The notes under the pieces were generated by a model that made no database searches, was not told the DNA's origin, and saw only the letters and a program-made list of their open reading frames with translations. From Panacagrimonas perspica (GTDB taxonomy: Bacteria > Pseudomonadota > Gammaproteobacteria > Nevskiales > Nevskiaceae), in contig NZ_SOBT01000009.1 of the NCBI RefSeq assembly GCF_004364935.1, positions 748,898 to 812,897 on the forward strand: a stretch of 64,000 nucleotides of DNA. The letters run 5' to 3'. Shown here in pieces: positions 36,289-45,733 of the stretch (the stretch's first letter is position 1; the number at the start of each line of letters is the position of its first letter). A program made the position numbers and the translations under genes.

Positions 36289-36981
36289 ATGTCACGCTCC
36301 CCTCTTGCTCCGCTGATTGCTCCTTCGATCCTTTCCGCCGACCTGGCCCGGCTCGGCGACGACGTCGCCAAGGTGGTGGCCGCCGGTGCCGACTGGGTCC
36401 ATTTCGACGTGATGGACAACCATTACGTGCCGAACCTGACGTTCGGGCCGTCCATCTGCGAGGCGCTGAAGAAGTACGGCATCAAGGCGACCATCGACGT
36501 GCACCTGATGATCGAGCCGGTCGACGCGCTGGCGCAGCTGTTCGCCAAGGCCGGCGCCGACGTCATCACCTTCCACCCGGAAGCCACGCGGCACGTGGAT
36601 CGCAGCCTGCAGGCCATCCGCGACGCCGGCTGCAAGGCCGGGCTGGTGTTCAACCCGGCCACCCCGCTGGACGTGCTGACCTACGTGCTCGACAAGGTCG
36701 ACGTGGTGCTGCTGATGTCGGTCAACCCGGGCTTCGGCGGGCAGTCCTTCCTGCCCTCGGCGCTGAAGAAGCTGGCCGATGCGCGCGTGCTGCTGGACCG
36801 CCATCGCAGCGAGACCGGGCGCGAGGTGAGGCTGGAAATCGACGGTGGCGTGAAGACCGACAACATCCGCGCGATCGCGGCCGCCGGCGCCGACACCTTC
36901 GTCGCCGGCTCGGCGATTTTCGGCGCGAAGGACTACGCGGCTACAATTGCCGCGATGCGCGAACAGATCGCGCTGGCGTGA
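36289..36981 (+). CDS. rpe: Ribulose-phosphate 3-epimerase
   Basis: Predicted 230 residues, standard length. It interconverts ribulose-5-phosphate and xylulose-5-phosphate in the pentose-phosphate pathway. Family motifs: [52 protein letters not shown] and IDGGVKTDN. The ATG at 36289 begins the usual [13 protein letters not shown]. In many Gammaproteobacteria gph follows rpe before trpE; here gph is absent and trpE comes next after a 138-base gap. Confidence 0.96.
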   Translation: MSRSPLAPLIAPSILSADLARLGDDVAKVVAAGADWVHFDVMDNHYVPNLTFGPSICEALKKYGIKATIDVHLMIEPVDALAQLFAKAGADVITFHPEATRHVDRSLQAIRDAGCKAGLVFNPATPLDVLTYVLDKVDVVLLMSVNPGFGGQSFLPSALKKLADARVLLDRHRSETGREVRLEIDGGVKTDNIRAIAAAGADTFVAGSAIFGAKDYAATIAAMREQIALA

Positions 36982-36986
36982 GAAGC

Positions 36987-37119
36987 CGGGAATCGGGAAT
37001 GGAGAATCGGGAATCGTTGGCTGCGGCGTACCCCGCGCTACCTCGTCGTCGCTGGCGACGGGGTGCGTGGTGCGCTCGCCTGCTCTGTGACGATTCCCCA
37101 TTCCCGATTCCCGATTCCC
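36987..37119. repeat. Inverted repeat of GGGAATCGGGAATGG units between rpe and trpE
   Basis: Left arm at 36987-37016 (GGGAATCGGGAATGGAGAAT and on) and right arm at 37091-37119 (CGATTCCCCATTCCCGATTC and on) are near-complementary, with a 74-base centre. Each arm is itself made of short direct repeats of GGGAATC. The right arm ends at the base before the trpE ATG. From general experience this unit is common between genes in Xanthomonadaceae. Confidence 0.88.
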
Positions 37120-38571
37120 ATGACTGAATACAACCGCGTCGCGCTCACGCGCGAACTGCCAGGCGACCTGGCCACTCCGGTCAGCACCTACCGCTGCCTC
37201 GGTAACCGTCCCTACACCTACCTGCTGGAGTCGATGCACGGTGGGGAGCGCTGGGGCCGTTACTCCTTCATCGGCCTGCCCGCGCGCGAAGTCATCCGCC
37301 TGCGCGGCAACCAGGTCTGTGTGGAGGTCGAGGGCAAGGCGGTGCTCAACGTCGAGTCGACCGACCCGATGGGCTGGCTGCGGGCGCACACCTCGCGCAT
37401 CCGCGTCGAGCCGAACCCCGCGCTGCCGCGTTTCTCCGGCGGTTATGTCGGCTACTTCGGTTATGACTGCGTGCGTTACTTCGAGCCGCGGCTGAAGGCC
37501 GAGAAGCCGGATCCGCTGGGTACGCCCGACGTGCTGCTGATGCAGTCCGACGAACTGGTGGTGTTCGATTCGCAGCGCGCCACGCTGACCCTGGTGGTGC
37601 ACGCCGATCCGTCGTCGAAGGCGGACCTGGCGCGCGCGGAGAAGCGGCTCGACCAGATCGAGAAGCAGCTCACCGAGGGCGCGCAGGACGCGCCTGTCGC
37701 CGCCAAGCGCGCGAGCGCGGGCAAGCCGGTGATACCCGACTTCGTGTCGAGCTTCGGCGAGGAGAAGTTCAAGCAGGGCGTGGAGCGCATCAAGGAATAC
37801 ATCGCCGCCGGCGACGTGATGCAGGTGGTGCCCTCTCAGCGCCTGAGCGCGCCGTTCACGGCCGAGCCGATCGATCTGTACCGCGCGCTGCGCCGGCTCA
37901 ATCCCTCGCCCTACCTGTACTGCCTGCACCTGGAAGACCACCACGTGGTCGGCTCCTCGCCGGAGATCCTGGTGCGCGTGGAGAACGGCGAGGTCACGGT
38001 GCGGCCGATCGCCGGCACGCGCGTGCGCGGCAAGACACCCGAGGAAGATCGCGCGCTCGAAGTGGAGCTGCTGGCGGACCCGAAGGAACTCGCCGAGCAC
38101 CTGATGCTGATCGACCTGGGCCGCAACGACGTGGGCCGCGTGGCCGAGGTGGGCAGCGTGAAGCTCACCGAGAAGATGGTCATCGAGCGGTACAGCCACG
38201 TCATGCACATCGTCAGCAACGTGACTGGCAAGCTGAAGCCCGGCCTGGATGCGCTGGCCGCACTGGCCGCGACGTTCCCCGCCGGCACGCTCAGCGGCGC
38301 GCCGAAGGTTCGCGCGATGGAGATCATCGACGAGCTCGAGCCGGTCAAGCGCGGCATCTACGGCGGCGCTGTGGGATACCTCGGGTGGGACGGCAATATG
38401 GATACAGCCATCGCCATTCGCACGGCGGTGCTCAAGGACGGCCAGCTCCACGTGCAGGCCGGCGCCGGCATCGTCGCCGACTCCGATCCGCAGTCCGAGT
38501 GGAACGAGACCATGAACAAGGCGCGCGCCGTCATGCGTGCCGCCACGGAAGCCTCCGGCGCGTCGTCGTGA
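37120..38571 (+). CDS. trpE: Anthranilate synthase component I
   Basis: Predicted 483 residues. With TrpG it converts chorismate to anthranilate, the first step of tryptophan synthesis. The chorismate-binding domain is recognised by [34 protein letters not shown] (given in part), [33 protein letters not shown] and [16 protein letters not shown]. The N-terminal Trp-feedback region ([18 protein letters not shown]) is also there. No ribosome site precedes the ATG at 37120, since a repeat arm ends right before it. The stop overlaps the next gene as GTGA. Confidence 0.96.
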   Translation: MTEYNRVALTRELPGDLATPVSTYRCLGNRPYTYLLESMHGGERWGRYSFIGLPAREVIRLRGNQVCVEVEGKAVLNVESTDPMGWLRAHTSRIRVEPNPALPRFSGGYVGYFGYDCVRYFEPRLKAEKPDPLGTPDVLLMQSDELVVFDSQRATLTLVVHADPSSKADLARAEKRLDQIEKQLTEGAQDAPVAAKRASAGKPVIPDFVSSFGEEKFKQGVERIKEYIAAGDVMQVVPSQRLSAPFTAEPIDLYRALRRLNPSPYLYCLHLEDHHVVGSSPEILVRVENGEVTVRPIAGTRVRGKTPEEDRALEVELLADPKELAEHLMLIDLGRNDVGRVAEVGSVKLTEKMVIERYSHVMHIVSNVTGKLKPGLDALAALAATFPAGTLSGAPKVRAMEIIDELEPVKRGIYGGAVGYLGWDGNMDTAIAIRTAVLKDGQLHVQAGAGIVADSDPQSEWNETMNKARAVMRAATEASGASS

Positions 38572-39428
38572 CGGCGCCGCAGGACTTCGAGGTCACGGCC
38601 GGCGACGGCCATCGCTTCGGCGGCACGTTGTTCGCTGCCGCGTCGCCGACCGCGCCGCTGCTGATGTTCATGCCCGCGATGGGCACCCGAGCGCGCTACT
38701 ACAAGACCTTCGGCGCCGCGATGGCGGCTGCCGGCGTGAGCTTCGCCTGCTTCGACTGGCGCGGCATCGAGACCAGTTCCCTGCGCGCCTCGCGCAAGGT
38801 CGACTTCGGCTACCGGCACCTGGTGGAGCAGGACTTCGCGTCTGCGGTCCGCGCACTTCGCGAACGGCTGCCGCAGGCGCCGCTGTGGATCGGTGGGCAC
38901 AGTCTCGGCGGACAGTTGTCGGCGCTGTATTCCGCGCGTGAGCCGCAGGACGTCAGCGGCGTCGTGCTGATCGCCAGCGGCAACGTGCATTTCCGCGGCT
39001 GGAAAGGCGTCGGCGGCTTGCGCATCCTGGGGCTCACGCAGAGCGCCACGTTGATCAGCCGGATCGTCGGGCACTTCCCGGGCAAGCAGCTGGGCTTCGG
39101 CGGCCAGGAAGCGCGCGGCGTGATCCGCGACTGGGCGGCCACCGCGCGCGGCGGCCGCTACGTCGTTGCGGGCTCGGCCACCGACTACGAGGCGGCGATG
39201 GCGCGGCTGGAAAAGCCGGTGCTGGCGCTCGGCTTCACCGGCGACACGCTCGCGCCCTACGGCTCGACCGAGCGGCTGCTGTCCAAGCTGCCCCGTTGCC
39301 GGCGCACGCATCTGCGCTGGACCGCGGCCGACAGCGGCGGCGTCGCGCTCGACCATTTCTCCTGGACCAAGCGACCCGATCTCGTGGTTCCGACGGTGGC
39401 GGCCTTCGTGCTCGCCGACGCGAGGTGA
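38568..39428 (+). CDS. Alpha/beta hydrolase coupled to trpE
   Basis: Predicted 286 residues, resembling the serine aminopeptidase/lysophospholipase-like alpha/beta hydrolases. [26 protein letters not shown] and the nucleophile elbow GGHSLGGQ are seen; the acid may be in [11 protein letters not shown] and the His in LDHFSW. The start is a GTG overlapping the trpE stop (GTGA), so translation should be coupled to trpE. No known tryptophan role exists for it. Convergent with the following minus-strand membrane protein. Confidence 0.85.
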   Translation: MTAPQDFEVTAGDGHRFGGTLFAAASPTAPLLMFMPAMGTRARYYKTFGAAMAAAGVSFACFDWRGIETSSLRASRKVDFGYRHLVEQDFASAVRALRERLPQAPLWIGGHSLGGQLSALYSAREPQDVSGVVLIASGNVHFRGWKGVGGLRILGLTQSATLISRIVGHFPGKQLGFGGQEARGVIRDWAATARGGRYVVAGSATDYEAAMARLEKPVLALGFTGDTLAPYGSTERLLSKLPRCRRTHLRWTAADSGGVALDHFSWTKRPDLVVPTVAAFVLADAR

Positions 39429-39441
39429 ACCCGTGCTGGCC

Positions 39442-40773
39442 TCAGCCCGTCAGCCAGGGCGCGATCAGCATCACCTGCTTCCAGGTCCAGCCCGAGGCCG
39501 TCACGGTCTCGCGCAGCGGAATGCGCATCTCGTCCACGTCGAAGCGCCATGTGTAGTGCAGCGGCGGCTGGCCCGGCTTGCGGCCCAGCTGCAGGCCGAA
39601 CACCGTCTCGCTGCTGCGCTCGAAGAAGGTGATGCCGCGCTGTGCCTGGAAATTCAGCGACGCGGTTCCGTCCCAGCCCGCCGAAACATCGAAGCTGGCG
39701 CTGTACTCGAGCACGCGCACCGTGTGGTCGCTCTCGTCCAGCCGCAGCCGATAGCGGAACACGCGGTTCACGTGCCTCACGCGCGCCAGATCCAGCCAGG
39801 TGGCGTCGTCGAAACGCCAGTCGACGAGAACTTCGTCCGGACGCTCGGCAGGGCTGACCTTGATCGGCAGATCGGCCCGGTTGAGCGCGAGGAGCTGCGC
39901 CTTCAGCAAGGCAGCCGGGCGCGTGGCGACGCCGGCATCGGGGCCATAAGTCGTCGCGATGCTCGACGCGCGGAAGAAGAACAGCACGATGACCAGCGTG
40001 TAGAGGACCATTCCGGCCAGCCATCGCGGCCAGTGCCGCTCCAGACCCAGCGGATCGCCCGGTGCGGTGACCAGCCCGGAGCTCTTCGGTGCCGCGACCG
40101 GCGCGGGCTTCGCCGCATCCCTGGCCGCGAAATGCTGCTGCAGCGTCGCCTCGTCGGGCGCCGTGGCCTGCAGCAGTTCGCGCCCTTCGCGACTGTTCCA
40201 GACCGTCAGCCCCTCGGCCCGCATCTCCCTGATCCAGCCCTCGCGGTGACCGAGGCGTGCGGGCTTGGATGCCCCGCCACGCAGCTCGGATTCCTGCAGC
40301 GTCTCCTCGGCGACGGCCTCGTCCACGAACACCGTGCGCCACGTCGTGACCCGGTCGGACCACATCTCGAAGACGGAGGACTCCGCGCCCTTGCGCAAGG
40401 CCATCGGCTGGCTCGCCAGAAACTTCGGGACGGCGGCGGCCGACGGGCTTTCGGCCGCACCTTCGGAAGCTGTGGTCCCGCTCGAACTGGAGGACATCCA
40501 GGCCTGCGGCCCGACCCACAGCAGCACGCCCACGAAGGGCAGTACGAAGAACGCCCAGAAGCTGCCGAAGAAGATCAGTCCGCGGCGATCCGGCATGACG
40601 AACATGGCCAGCCCCGCCACGACCGGCACCACCAGCAACATCACGGTGACGACGATGGTGACGGCCTGATCGGCGCGCCCGGTCCGCATCCAGGTCACGC
40701 CCAGGACCAGCGCGGCCACGAGCAGGTAGACCGCGATCACGATCAGCGTCCCCAGCGTTCCGCGTTCTGCCAT
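39442..40773 (-). CDS. Hypothetical membrane protein
   Basis: A 443-residue protein of no recognised family. It has three N-terminal transmembrane segments (about 8-28, 36-56, 62-85), a charged region (90-240), a further transmembrane segment near 250-268 (MVLYTLVIVLFFF), and a long C-terminal part (about 280-443) rich in beta strands. That part probably lies on the far side of the membrane. It sits on the opposite strand between trpE and trpG. No signal for function; conserved gene order in relatives would help most. Confidence 0.75.
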   Translation of the reverse strand: MAERGTLGTLIVIAVYLLVAALVLGVTWMRTGRADQAVTIVVTVMLLVVPVVAGLAMFVMPDRRGLIFFGSFWAFFVLPFVGVLLWVGPQAWMSSSSSGTTASEGAAESPSAAAVPKFLASQPMALRKGAESSVFEMWSDRVTTWRTVFVDEAVAEETLQESELRGGASKPARLGHREGWIREMRAEGLTVWNSREGRELLQATAPDEATLQQHFAARDAAKPAPVAAPKSSGLVTAPGDPLGLERHWPRWLAGMVLYTLVIVLFFFRASSIATTYGPDAGVATRPAALLKAQLLALNRADLPIKVSPAERPDEVLVDWRFDDATWLDLARVRHVNRVFRYRLRLDESDHTVRVLEYSASFDVSAGWDGTASLNFQAQRGITFFERSSETVFGLQLGRKPGQPPLHYTWRFDVDEMRIPLRETVTASGWTWKQVMLIAPWLTG

Positions 40774-40952
40774 GGCCAACCCCCGTTTTCCCGCACCGAT
40801 CCTAGCGTGCTGCCCTGGCCGCGCTATCCAGCACACCGTCCTTGGTCCGATAATCGCCTACCGTATTCACGGCTTCAGTCGATATCGCGGCGCTTCCCCT
40901 CGCGTCCGGACCGTCTCTTCACTGCACACCCGATTCGCACGCCCGGCTCGCC

Positions 40953-41534
40953 ATGATCCTGATGATCGACAACTACGATTCCTTCACCTACAACCTGGTG
41001 CAATACCTGGGTGAGCTGGGTGCCGAGGTCGAGGTGCATCGCAACGACCGCATCAGCGTCGACGAAGTCGCCGCCAGGAAGCCGAGCCACGTCGTGCTGT
41101 CGCCGGGTCCCTGCACGCCCAACGAGGCCGGCATCTGTCTCGACCTGATCGACCAGCTGCAGGGACGCATCCCGCTGCTGGGCGTCTGCCTGGGCCACCA
41201 GGCGATCGGGCAGGCCTTTGGCGGCGTCGTGAAGCGCGCACGCGAAGTCATGCATGGCAAGACCAGCCTGGTGCACCACCGCAGCCGCGGCGTGTTCAAG
41301 GACCTGCCGACGCCGTACACCGCGACTCGCTACCACTCGCTGATCGTGGATCGCGCCGGCCTGCCGGACGACTTCGAGATCACCGCCTGGACCGAGACCG
41401 CCGACGGCGAGATGGACGAGATCATGGGGCTGCGTCACCGCACGCTGCCGATCGAAGGGGTGCAGTTCCATCCCGAGTCGATCCTCACCGAACACGGCCA
41501 CCAGTTGCTGCGCAACTTCCTGGAGGGTGCATGA
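40953..41534 (+). CDS. trpG: Anthranilate synthase component II (glutamine amidotransferase)
   Basis: Predicted 193 residues. Supplies ammonia from glutamine to TrpE, and may also serve as PabA for folate. Class I triad: Cys79 in [10 protein letters not shown], with His and Glu in VQFHPESIL. Start [13 protein letters not shown] is canonical. The stop TGA overlaps the ATG of a 15-codon mini-ORF (ATGA at 41531-41534) that leads into trpD. Confidence 0.95.
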   Translation: MILMIDNYDSFTYNLVQYLGELGAEVEVHRNDRISVDEVAARKPSHVVLSPGPCTPNEAGICLDLIDQLQGRIPLLGVCLGHQAIGQAFGGVVKRAREVMHGKTSLVHHRSRGVFKDLPTPYTATRYHSLIVDRAGLPDDFEITAWTETADGEMDEIMGLRHRTLPIEGVQFHPESILTEHGHQLLRNFLEGA

Positions 41535-41578
41535 GCACGCTGCAGGACAGGACGCGATTTCACGAGGGCATCTCATGA
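41531..41578 (+). CDS. 15-codon mini-ORF linking trpG and trpD
   Basis: Encodes [15 protein letters not shown]. Its ATG overlaps the trpG stop and its TGA overlaps the trpD start, both as ATGA. It would let a ribosome reinitiate from trpG through to trpD without a free gap. It could be chance, and no peptide function is implied. Confidence 0.4.
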   Translation: MSTLQDRTRFHEGIS

Positions 41579-42615
41579 GCGTGCAAAAAGCGCTACGCAA
41601 GCTGGTCGAGCGTGAATCCCTGACGCGCGAGGAAATGAATCTCGCGATGCGCGATGTCATGACCGGCGTCGCGACGCCGGCGCAGGTCGCGGGCTTCCTG
41701 ATCGCGCTGCGCATGAAGGGCGAATCGGTGGACGAGCTCATCGGCGGCGTCGAGCTGATGCGCGAACTGGTGACGCCGGTCCCGGTGCACGAGGAATTCC
41801 GCAAGCACCTGATCGACACCTGCGGCACCGGCGGTGACAAGTCGGGCCTGTTCAACATCTCGACCGCGGTGGCCTTCGTCGTGGGCGCCGCCGGCGGTCA
41901 CGTGGCCAAGCACGGCAACCGCTCGGTTTCCGGCACGTCCGGCAGCGCCGATGTGCTCGAAGCGGCGGGCGTGAAACTGGAGCTGCCGCCCGAAGCCGTG
42001 GCGCGCTGCGTCCATCGCATCGGCGTGGGTTTCATCTACGCGCCGGCATTCCATGCCTCGATGAAGCACGCCATCGGTCCGCGCCGCGAGATGGGCGTGC
42101 GAACCATCTTCAACCTGCTGGGGCCGCTGACCAACCCGGCCGGCGCCAAGCGCCAGGTCGTCGGCGTGTTCCATCGCGACTGGCTGCGCCCCGTCGCGCA
42201 GGTGCTCAAGGAACTGGGCAGCGAACACGTGATGGTGGTGCACAGCGAGGACGGCCTGGACGAGATCTCGATCGGCGCGCGCACGCATTTCGCGGAGCTG
42301 CGCAACGGCCAGATCCACAGCGGATCGCTGATGCCCACCGTGCTGGACATGGAGATGGGTGACATCTCCGGCCTGAAGGTCGACGGTCCGCTGCAGAGCC
42401 TGGCGCTGGTCCGCGCGGCACTGAACAACGTGGCCGGACCGGCGCGCGACATCGTCGTGCTCAACGCCGCCACCGCCTTGTACGTGGCGGGCCTGGCCGA
42501 GGACGTGCGCTCGGGCGTGACCCTGGCCCGCGACACGCTGGCGACCGGCAAGGCAGCACAGAAACTGGACGAGCTCGCCTCGTTCTCGCAGGACCTGGGA
42601 GCCGTCGCGGCGTGA
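41575..42615 (+). CDS. trpD: Anthranilate phosphoribosyltransferase
   Basis: Predicted 346 residues. Joins anthranilate to PRPP, the second step of tryptophan synthesis. Seen: DTCGTGGDKSGLFNIST, the KHGNRSVSGTSGSADVLE anion loop, and GPLTNPAGAKRQVVGV. The ATG at 41575 has GAGGG 6 bases upstream. Its stop overlaps the GTG of trpC (GTGA). Confidence 0.96.
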   Translation: MSVQKALRKLVERESLTREEMNLAMRDVMTGVATPAQVAGFLIALRMKGESVDELIGGVELMRELVTPVPVHEEFRKHLIDTCGTGGDKSGLFNISTAVAFVVGAAGGHVAKHGNRSVSGTSGSADVLEAAGVKLELPPEAVARCVHRIGVGFIYAPAFHASMKHAIGPRREMGVRTIFNLLGPLTNPAGAKRQVVGVFHRDWLRPVAQVLKELGSEHVMVVHSEDGLDEISIGARTHFAELRNGQIHSGSLMPTVLDMEMGDISGLKVDGPLQSLALVRAALNNVAGPARDIVVLNAATALYVAGLAEDVRSGVTLARDTLATGKAAQKLDELASFSQDLGAVAA

Positions 42616-43415
42616 ATGACATTCTGGAACGCATCCTGACGCGCAAGCGCGAGGAAGTAGCACTACTTCGCAAGCAGCACACCGCCGCATCGCTGATGCA
42701 GCTGGCGCAGGCGCAGAGCGCACCGCGCGGATTCTGCGCCGGCCTGCGCGCCATGGCCGATGCCGGCAAGCCCGCGGTGATCGCGGAGATCAAGCGCGCC
42801 TCTCCGAGCAAGGGCCTGATCCGTCCGGACTTCGATCCCGCCTGGATCGCCGGCGAGTACGAACGCGGCGGCGCCGCCTGCCTGTCGATCCTCACCGACG
42901 AGGATTATTTCCAGGGCTCCGCGGACGACTTCAAGGCCGCCCGCAACGCAACCGCGCTTCCGGCGATCCGCAAGGACTTCATCATCGACGAGCTGCAGGT
43001 GATCGAGTCGCGCGCCATCGGCGCCGATTGCATCCTGCTGATCGCCGCGGCGCTGCCGCCGGCGCGCCTGTCCGTGCTGCATCGCACGGCGCGCGAACTG
43101 GGCATGGACGTGCTGATCGAAGTGCACGACCGCAGCGAGCTCAACGCCGTGCTCGGCGCCAAGCTGGGACCCGGCCTGCTGATCGGCATCAACAACCGCA
43201 ACCTGCGCAGTTTCGAAACGCGCCTGGAGACCACGCTCGACCTGCTGCCCTGGCTGCCGCCGGGTCACGAGGTGGTCACCGAGAGCGGCATCGGTACACC
43301 CGCCGACGTGCAGCGCATGCTGGCCGCCGGCGTGCAGCGTTTCCTGGTCGGCGAATCGCTGATGCGACAGCCGAACCCTGGCGTCGCACTCAAGAGACTC
43401 GTGGCCACCTCGTGA
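42612..43415 (+). CDS. trpC: Indole-3-glycerol phosphate synthase
   Basis: Predicted 267 residues, single-domain TrpC (not fused with TrpF). Motifs: AVIAEIKRASPSKG, SILTDEDYFQGS, IRKDFIIDELQV, LIGINNRNLRSFE and VTESGI. It starts with GTG, overlapping the trpD stop (GTGA). A second GTGA joins its own stop to the next oxidoreductase. Confidence 0.96.
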   Translation: MNDILERILTRKREEVALLRKQHTAASLMQLAQAQSAPRGFCAGLRAMADAGKPAVIAEIKRASPSKGLIRPDFDPAWIAGEYERGGAACLSILTDEDYFQGSADDFKAARNATALPAIRKDFIIDELQVIESRAIGADCILLIAAALPPARLSVLHRTARELGMDVLIEVHDRSELNAVLGAKLGPGLLIGINNRNLRSFETRLETTLDLLPWLPPGHEVVTESGIGTPADVQRMLAAGVQRFLVGESLMRQPNPGVALKRLVATS

Positions 43416-44503
43416 ATGCCCCGGCGGGATCCGAAGCACGGCCGATCCGCTGGGGGATCTTCGGCACCGGCTGGGTCGCCAGCGCCTTCGCCGAAGGCCT
43501 GGGCTACGCACGCGACGCAAGGCTCGTCGCCGTGGCATCGCGCAGCACGCTGAGCGCCACCGCCTTCGCACAGCGCTTCGGGATTCCCACCGCGCACGGC
43601 AGCTACGAGGCGCTCGCCGCGGATCCCGACATCGACATCATCTACGTCGCCACGCCCAACGAGCATCACCGCGACCATTGCCTGCTCGCGATCCGCGCCG
43701 GCAAGGCGGTGCTGTGCGAGAAGCCCTTCGCGCTGGACGGCACGCAGGCGCACGAGATCGTCGAGGCGGCGCGCGAGCACGATGTGTTCTGCATGGAGGC
43801 GATGTGGTCGCGCTGTTCGCCTGCGTTCAAGCAGGCGCTGGCGCAGGTTCGCGACGGGCGGCTCGGACCGCTGCTGCATCTGGATGCGCAACTCGGTTTC
43901 GCCAAGCAGCCCACGCCCGGCAACCGCCTGTTCGAAGGCGCGGGCGCCGGCGCGCTGCTCGATCTCGGGGTCTACACGCTTGCGCTGGCGCAGGCCGTGT
44001 TCGGCAATCCGACGCGCATCAGCGCCAGCCGCATCCGCACGGCCGAGGGCGTCGACGAACACGTCGACATCCTGCTGGGCTACGAGAACGGCTGCAGCGC
44101 GAGCCTGAGCGCCAGCCTCTCCACGACCTTGTCGAACTCGGCGCGCCTGCATGGCCGCGAGGGTGTGCTCGAACTGCACGCGCCGCTGTACTTCCCGGAG
44201 CGCTACAGCTTCGTGCCGGTGCACGCGGCCGGCGAACCTGCGCCTATATCGCCGAGCGTCGTACGGCGATACAGGCAGCACCCGCTGCTGCGATCCGCGA
44301 TGGATCGCCTGCGCGGTTGGCGCGATGACCTGCGCAAGGACTCGAAGCCGTTCTATCCCGTCGGCACCGGCTACACCGTCGAGGCAGAGGAAGCGATGCG
44401 TTGCCTTCGTGCGGGCGCGAAAGAAAGCGCGGACGTGCCGCTGACGGATACGCTCGCCGTCATGGAAACCATCGACCACATCCGCAGAGCCTGGATCGTC
44501 TGA
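43412..44503 (+). CDS. Gfo/Idh/MocA-family oxidoreductase (first of two)
   Basis: Predicted 363 residues. N-terminal NAD(P) Rossmann fold (IRWGIFGTGWVAS), the family EKP motif (LCEKPFAL) and a C-terminal alpha/beta domain. It most resembles the dihydrodiol-dehydrogenase-like subgroup. The GTG start overlaps the trpC stop (GTGA), so it is translated with the trp genes although no link with tryptophan is known. The stop overlaps the next ATG (TGATG). The substrate is probably a sugar or cyclitol but cannot be named. Confidence 0.88.
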   Translation: MNAPAGSEARPIRWGIFGTGWVASAFAEGLGYARDARLVAVASRSTLSATAFAQRFGIPTAHGSYEALAADPDIDIIYVATPNEHHRDHCLLAIRAGKAVLCEKPFALDGTQAHEIVEAAREHDVFCMEAMWSRCSPAFKQALAQVRDGRLGPLLHLDAQLGFAKQPTPGNRLFEGAGAGALLDLGVYTLALAQAVFGNPTRISASRIRTAEGVDEHVDILLGYENGCSASLSASLSTTLSNSARLHGREGVLELHAPLYFPERYSFVPVHAAGEPAPISPSVVRRYRQHPLLRSAMDRLRGWRDDLRKDSKPFYPVGTGYTVEAEEAMRCLRAGAKESADVPLTDTLAVMETIDHIRRAWIV

Positions 44504-45651
44504 TGCGTATCGCGGTGATCGGATGCGGTTACGTGGCGGACTTCTACATGGCCACGCTCGCAAACCATCCCGAGCTGAAGCTGCAGGGCGTGCACGATCG
44601 CGACGCTGCGCGTGCGAAAGCCTTCGCTGCGTTCCATCGCATCGAACGCATCTATCCGGCGCTCGACGACGCGCTGGCGGATCCGCAGGTGGAACTCGTC
44701 GTGAACCTGACCAATCCGTCGAGCCACTACGCGGTGTCGCGTGCCGCGCTCGAAGCCGGCAAGCACGTCTATTCCGAAAAACCGCTGGCGATGCAGCTCG
44801 AACAGGCCGAGCACCTCGTCGCGCTCGCCGAGCAGCACGGCCTGCAAGTGAACAGCGCGCCGTGCAGCGTCCTCAGCGAGACCGCGCAGACGCTGTGGAA
44901 GGCATTGCGCGAGAACCGCATCGGCACGCCGCGGCTGATCTACGCCGAACTCGACGACGGCAACGTGCCGCGGCGCGACTACCAGAACTGGATCAGCGCC
45001 AGCGGCGCGCCGTGGCCGGCGAAGGACGAATTCGAAGTGGGCTGCACGCTCGAGCACGCCGGCTACTACCTCACGTGGCTGACCGCGTTCTTCGGCCCCG
45101 CCACCCGCATCACCTCGTTCGCCCGCAACGTGCAGCCGGACAAGGGCATCGCGCTGGACGTGCAGACGGCGGACTTCGCGACCGCCTGCGTGGAGTTCGC
45201 CAGCGGTCCCGTGGCGCGCTTCACCTGCAGTCTCTACGCGCCGCATGATCATTGGCTGCGCATCTTCGGCGACGAGGGCACGCTGGCCACGCAGAACGTC
45301 TGGGACTACGGCTCGCGCGTGACGCTGGCCACGCGCAACCGCTTCACCGGCCGCGCCGAGAAATATCCGACGCTCGCCCGTCTCGTCGGGCTGGGACCGG
45401 CCACGGTGTCGCTCGTGCGCAAGCGCCGCTTCGAGTACCGCACCAAAGGCAGCAACCCGATGGATTTCTGCCGCGGCATCGCCGAGACGGCGGCGGCGGC
45501 GCGCGAAGGCCGTGACAGTCGCCTGTCGTCGCGCTGGTCACTGCATGTGAACGAACTGGTGCTCGCGATGCAGCACCCGGAGCGCTACGGCGTCGTGCGC
45601 GAAGTGAAATCGCGCTTCGAGCCACTCGCCCCGATGCCCTGGGCCTCGTAG
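44503..45651 (+). CDS. Gfo/Idh/MocA-family oxidoreductase (second of two)
   Basis: Predicted 382 residues. Starts with the Rossmann motif IAVIGCGYVADFY and has the EKP motif in YSEKPLAM. Only distantly like the gene before it, so this is not a recent duplicate. The ATG shares one base with the preceding stop (TGATG). Its neighbours to the right, across a repeat element, are polysaccharide genes on the other strand, which fits a nucleotide-sugar or surface-sugar role but does not prove it. Confidence 0.88.
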   Translation: MRIAVIGCGYVADFYMATLANHPELKLQGVHDRDAARAKAFAAFHRIERIYPALDDALADPQVELVVNLTNPSSHYAVSRAALEAGKHVYSEKPLAMQLEQAEHLVALAEQHGLQVNSAPCSVLSETAQTLWKALRENRIGTPRLIYAELDDGNVPRRDYQNWISASGAPWPAKDEFEVGCTLEHAGYYLTWLTAFFGPATRITSFARNVQPDKGIALDVQTADFATACVEFASGPVARFTCSLYAPHDHWLRIFGDEGTLATQNVWDYGSRVTLATRNRFTGRAEKYPTLARLVGLGPATVSLVRKRRFEYRTKGSNPMDFCRGIAETAAAAREGRDSRLSSRWSLHVNELVLAMQHPERYGVVREVKSRFEPLAPMPWAS

Positions 45652-45655
45652 CGTC

Positions 45656-45731
45656 GTAGCCCGGACGAAGTCCGGGATGGCTGTTCGAGATCGCTCATCG
45701 AGGCGTTCACCCCGGACTTCGTGCGGGCTAC
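45656..45731. repeat. Two-arm palindromic intergenic repeat, copy 18 (last in window)
   Basis: ACGAAGT-type copy of 76 bases with one mismatch in its right arm (CTTCGTGCGGGCTAC). It lies between convergent genes. No further copy occurs to the right. Confidence 0.9.
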
Positions 45732-45733
45732 GC

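Noticed and set aside
36982-37119. A trp attenuator with leader peptide before trpE
   Set aside because: I find no short frame with consecutive Trp codons. The region is filled by an intergenic inverted repeat.
43412-45651. Recent tandem duplication of Gfo/Idh genes
   Set aside because: The two proteins share only family motifs and differ throughout, so they are old paralogues or independent members.
1421-45731. A CRISPR array
   Set aside because: The repeats are spread singly or in pairs over 44 kb, are palindromic two-arm units rather than direct repeats, and lack regular spacers or cas genes.
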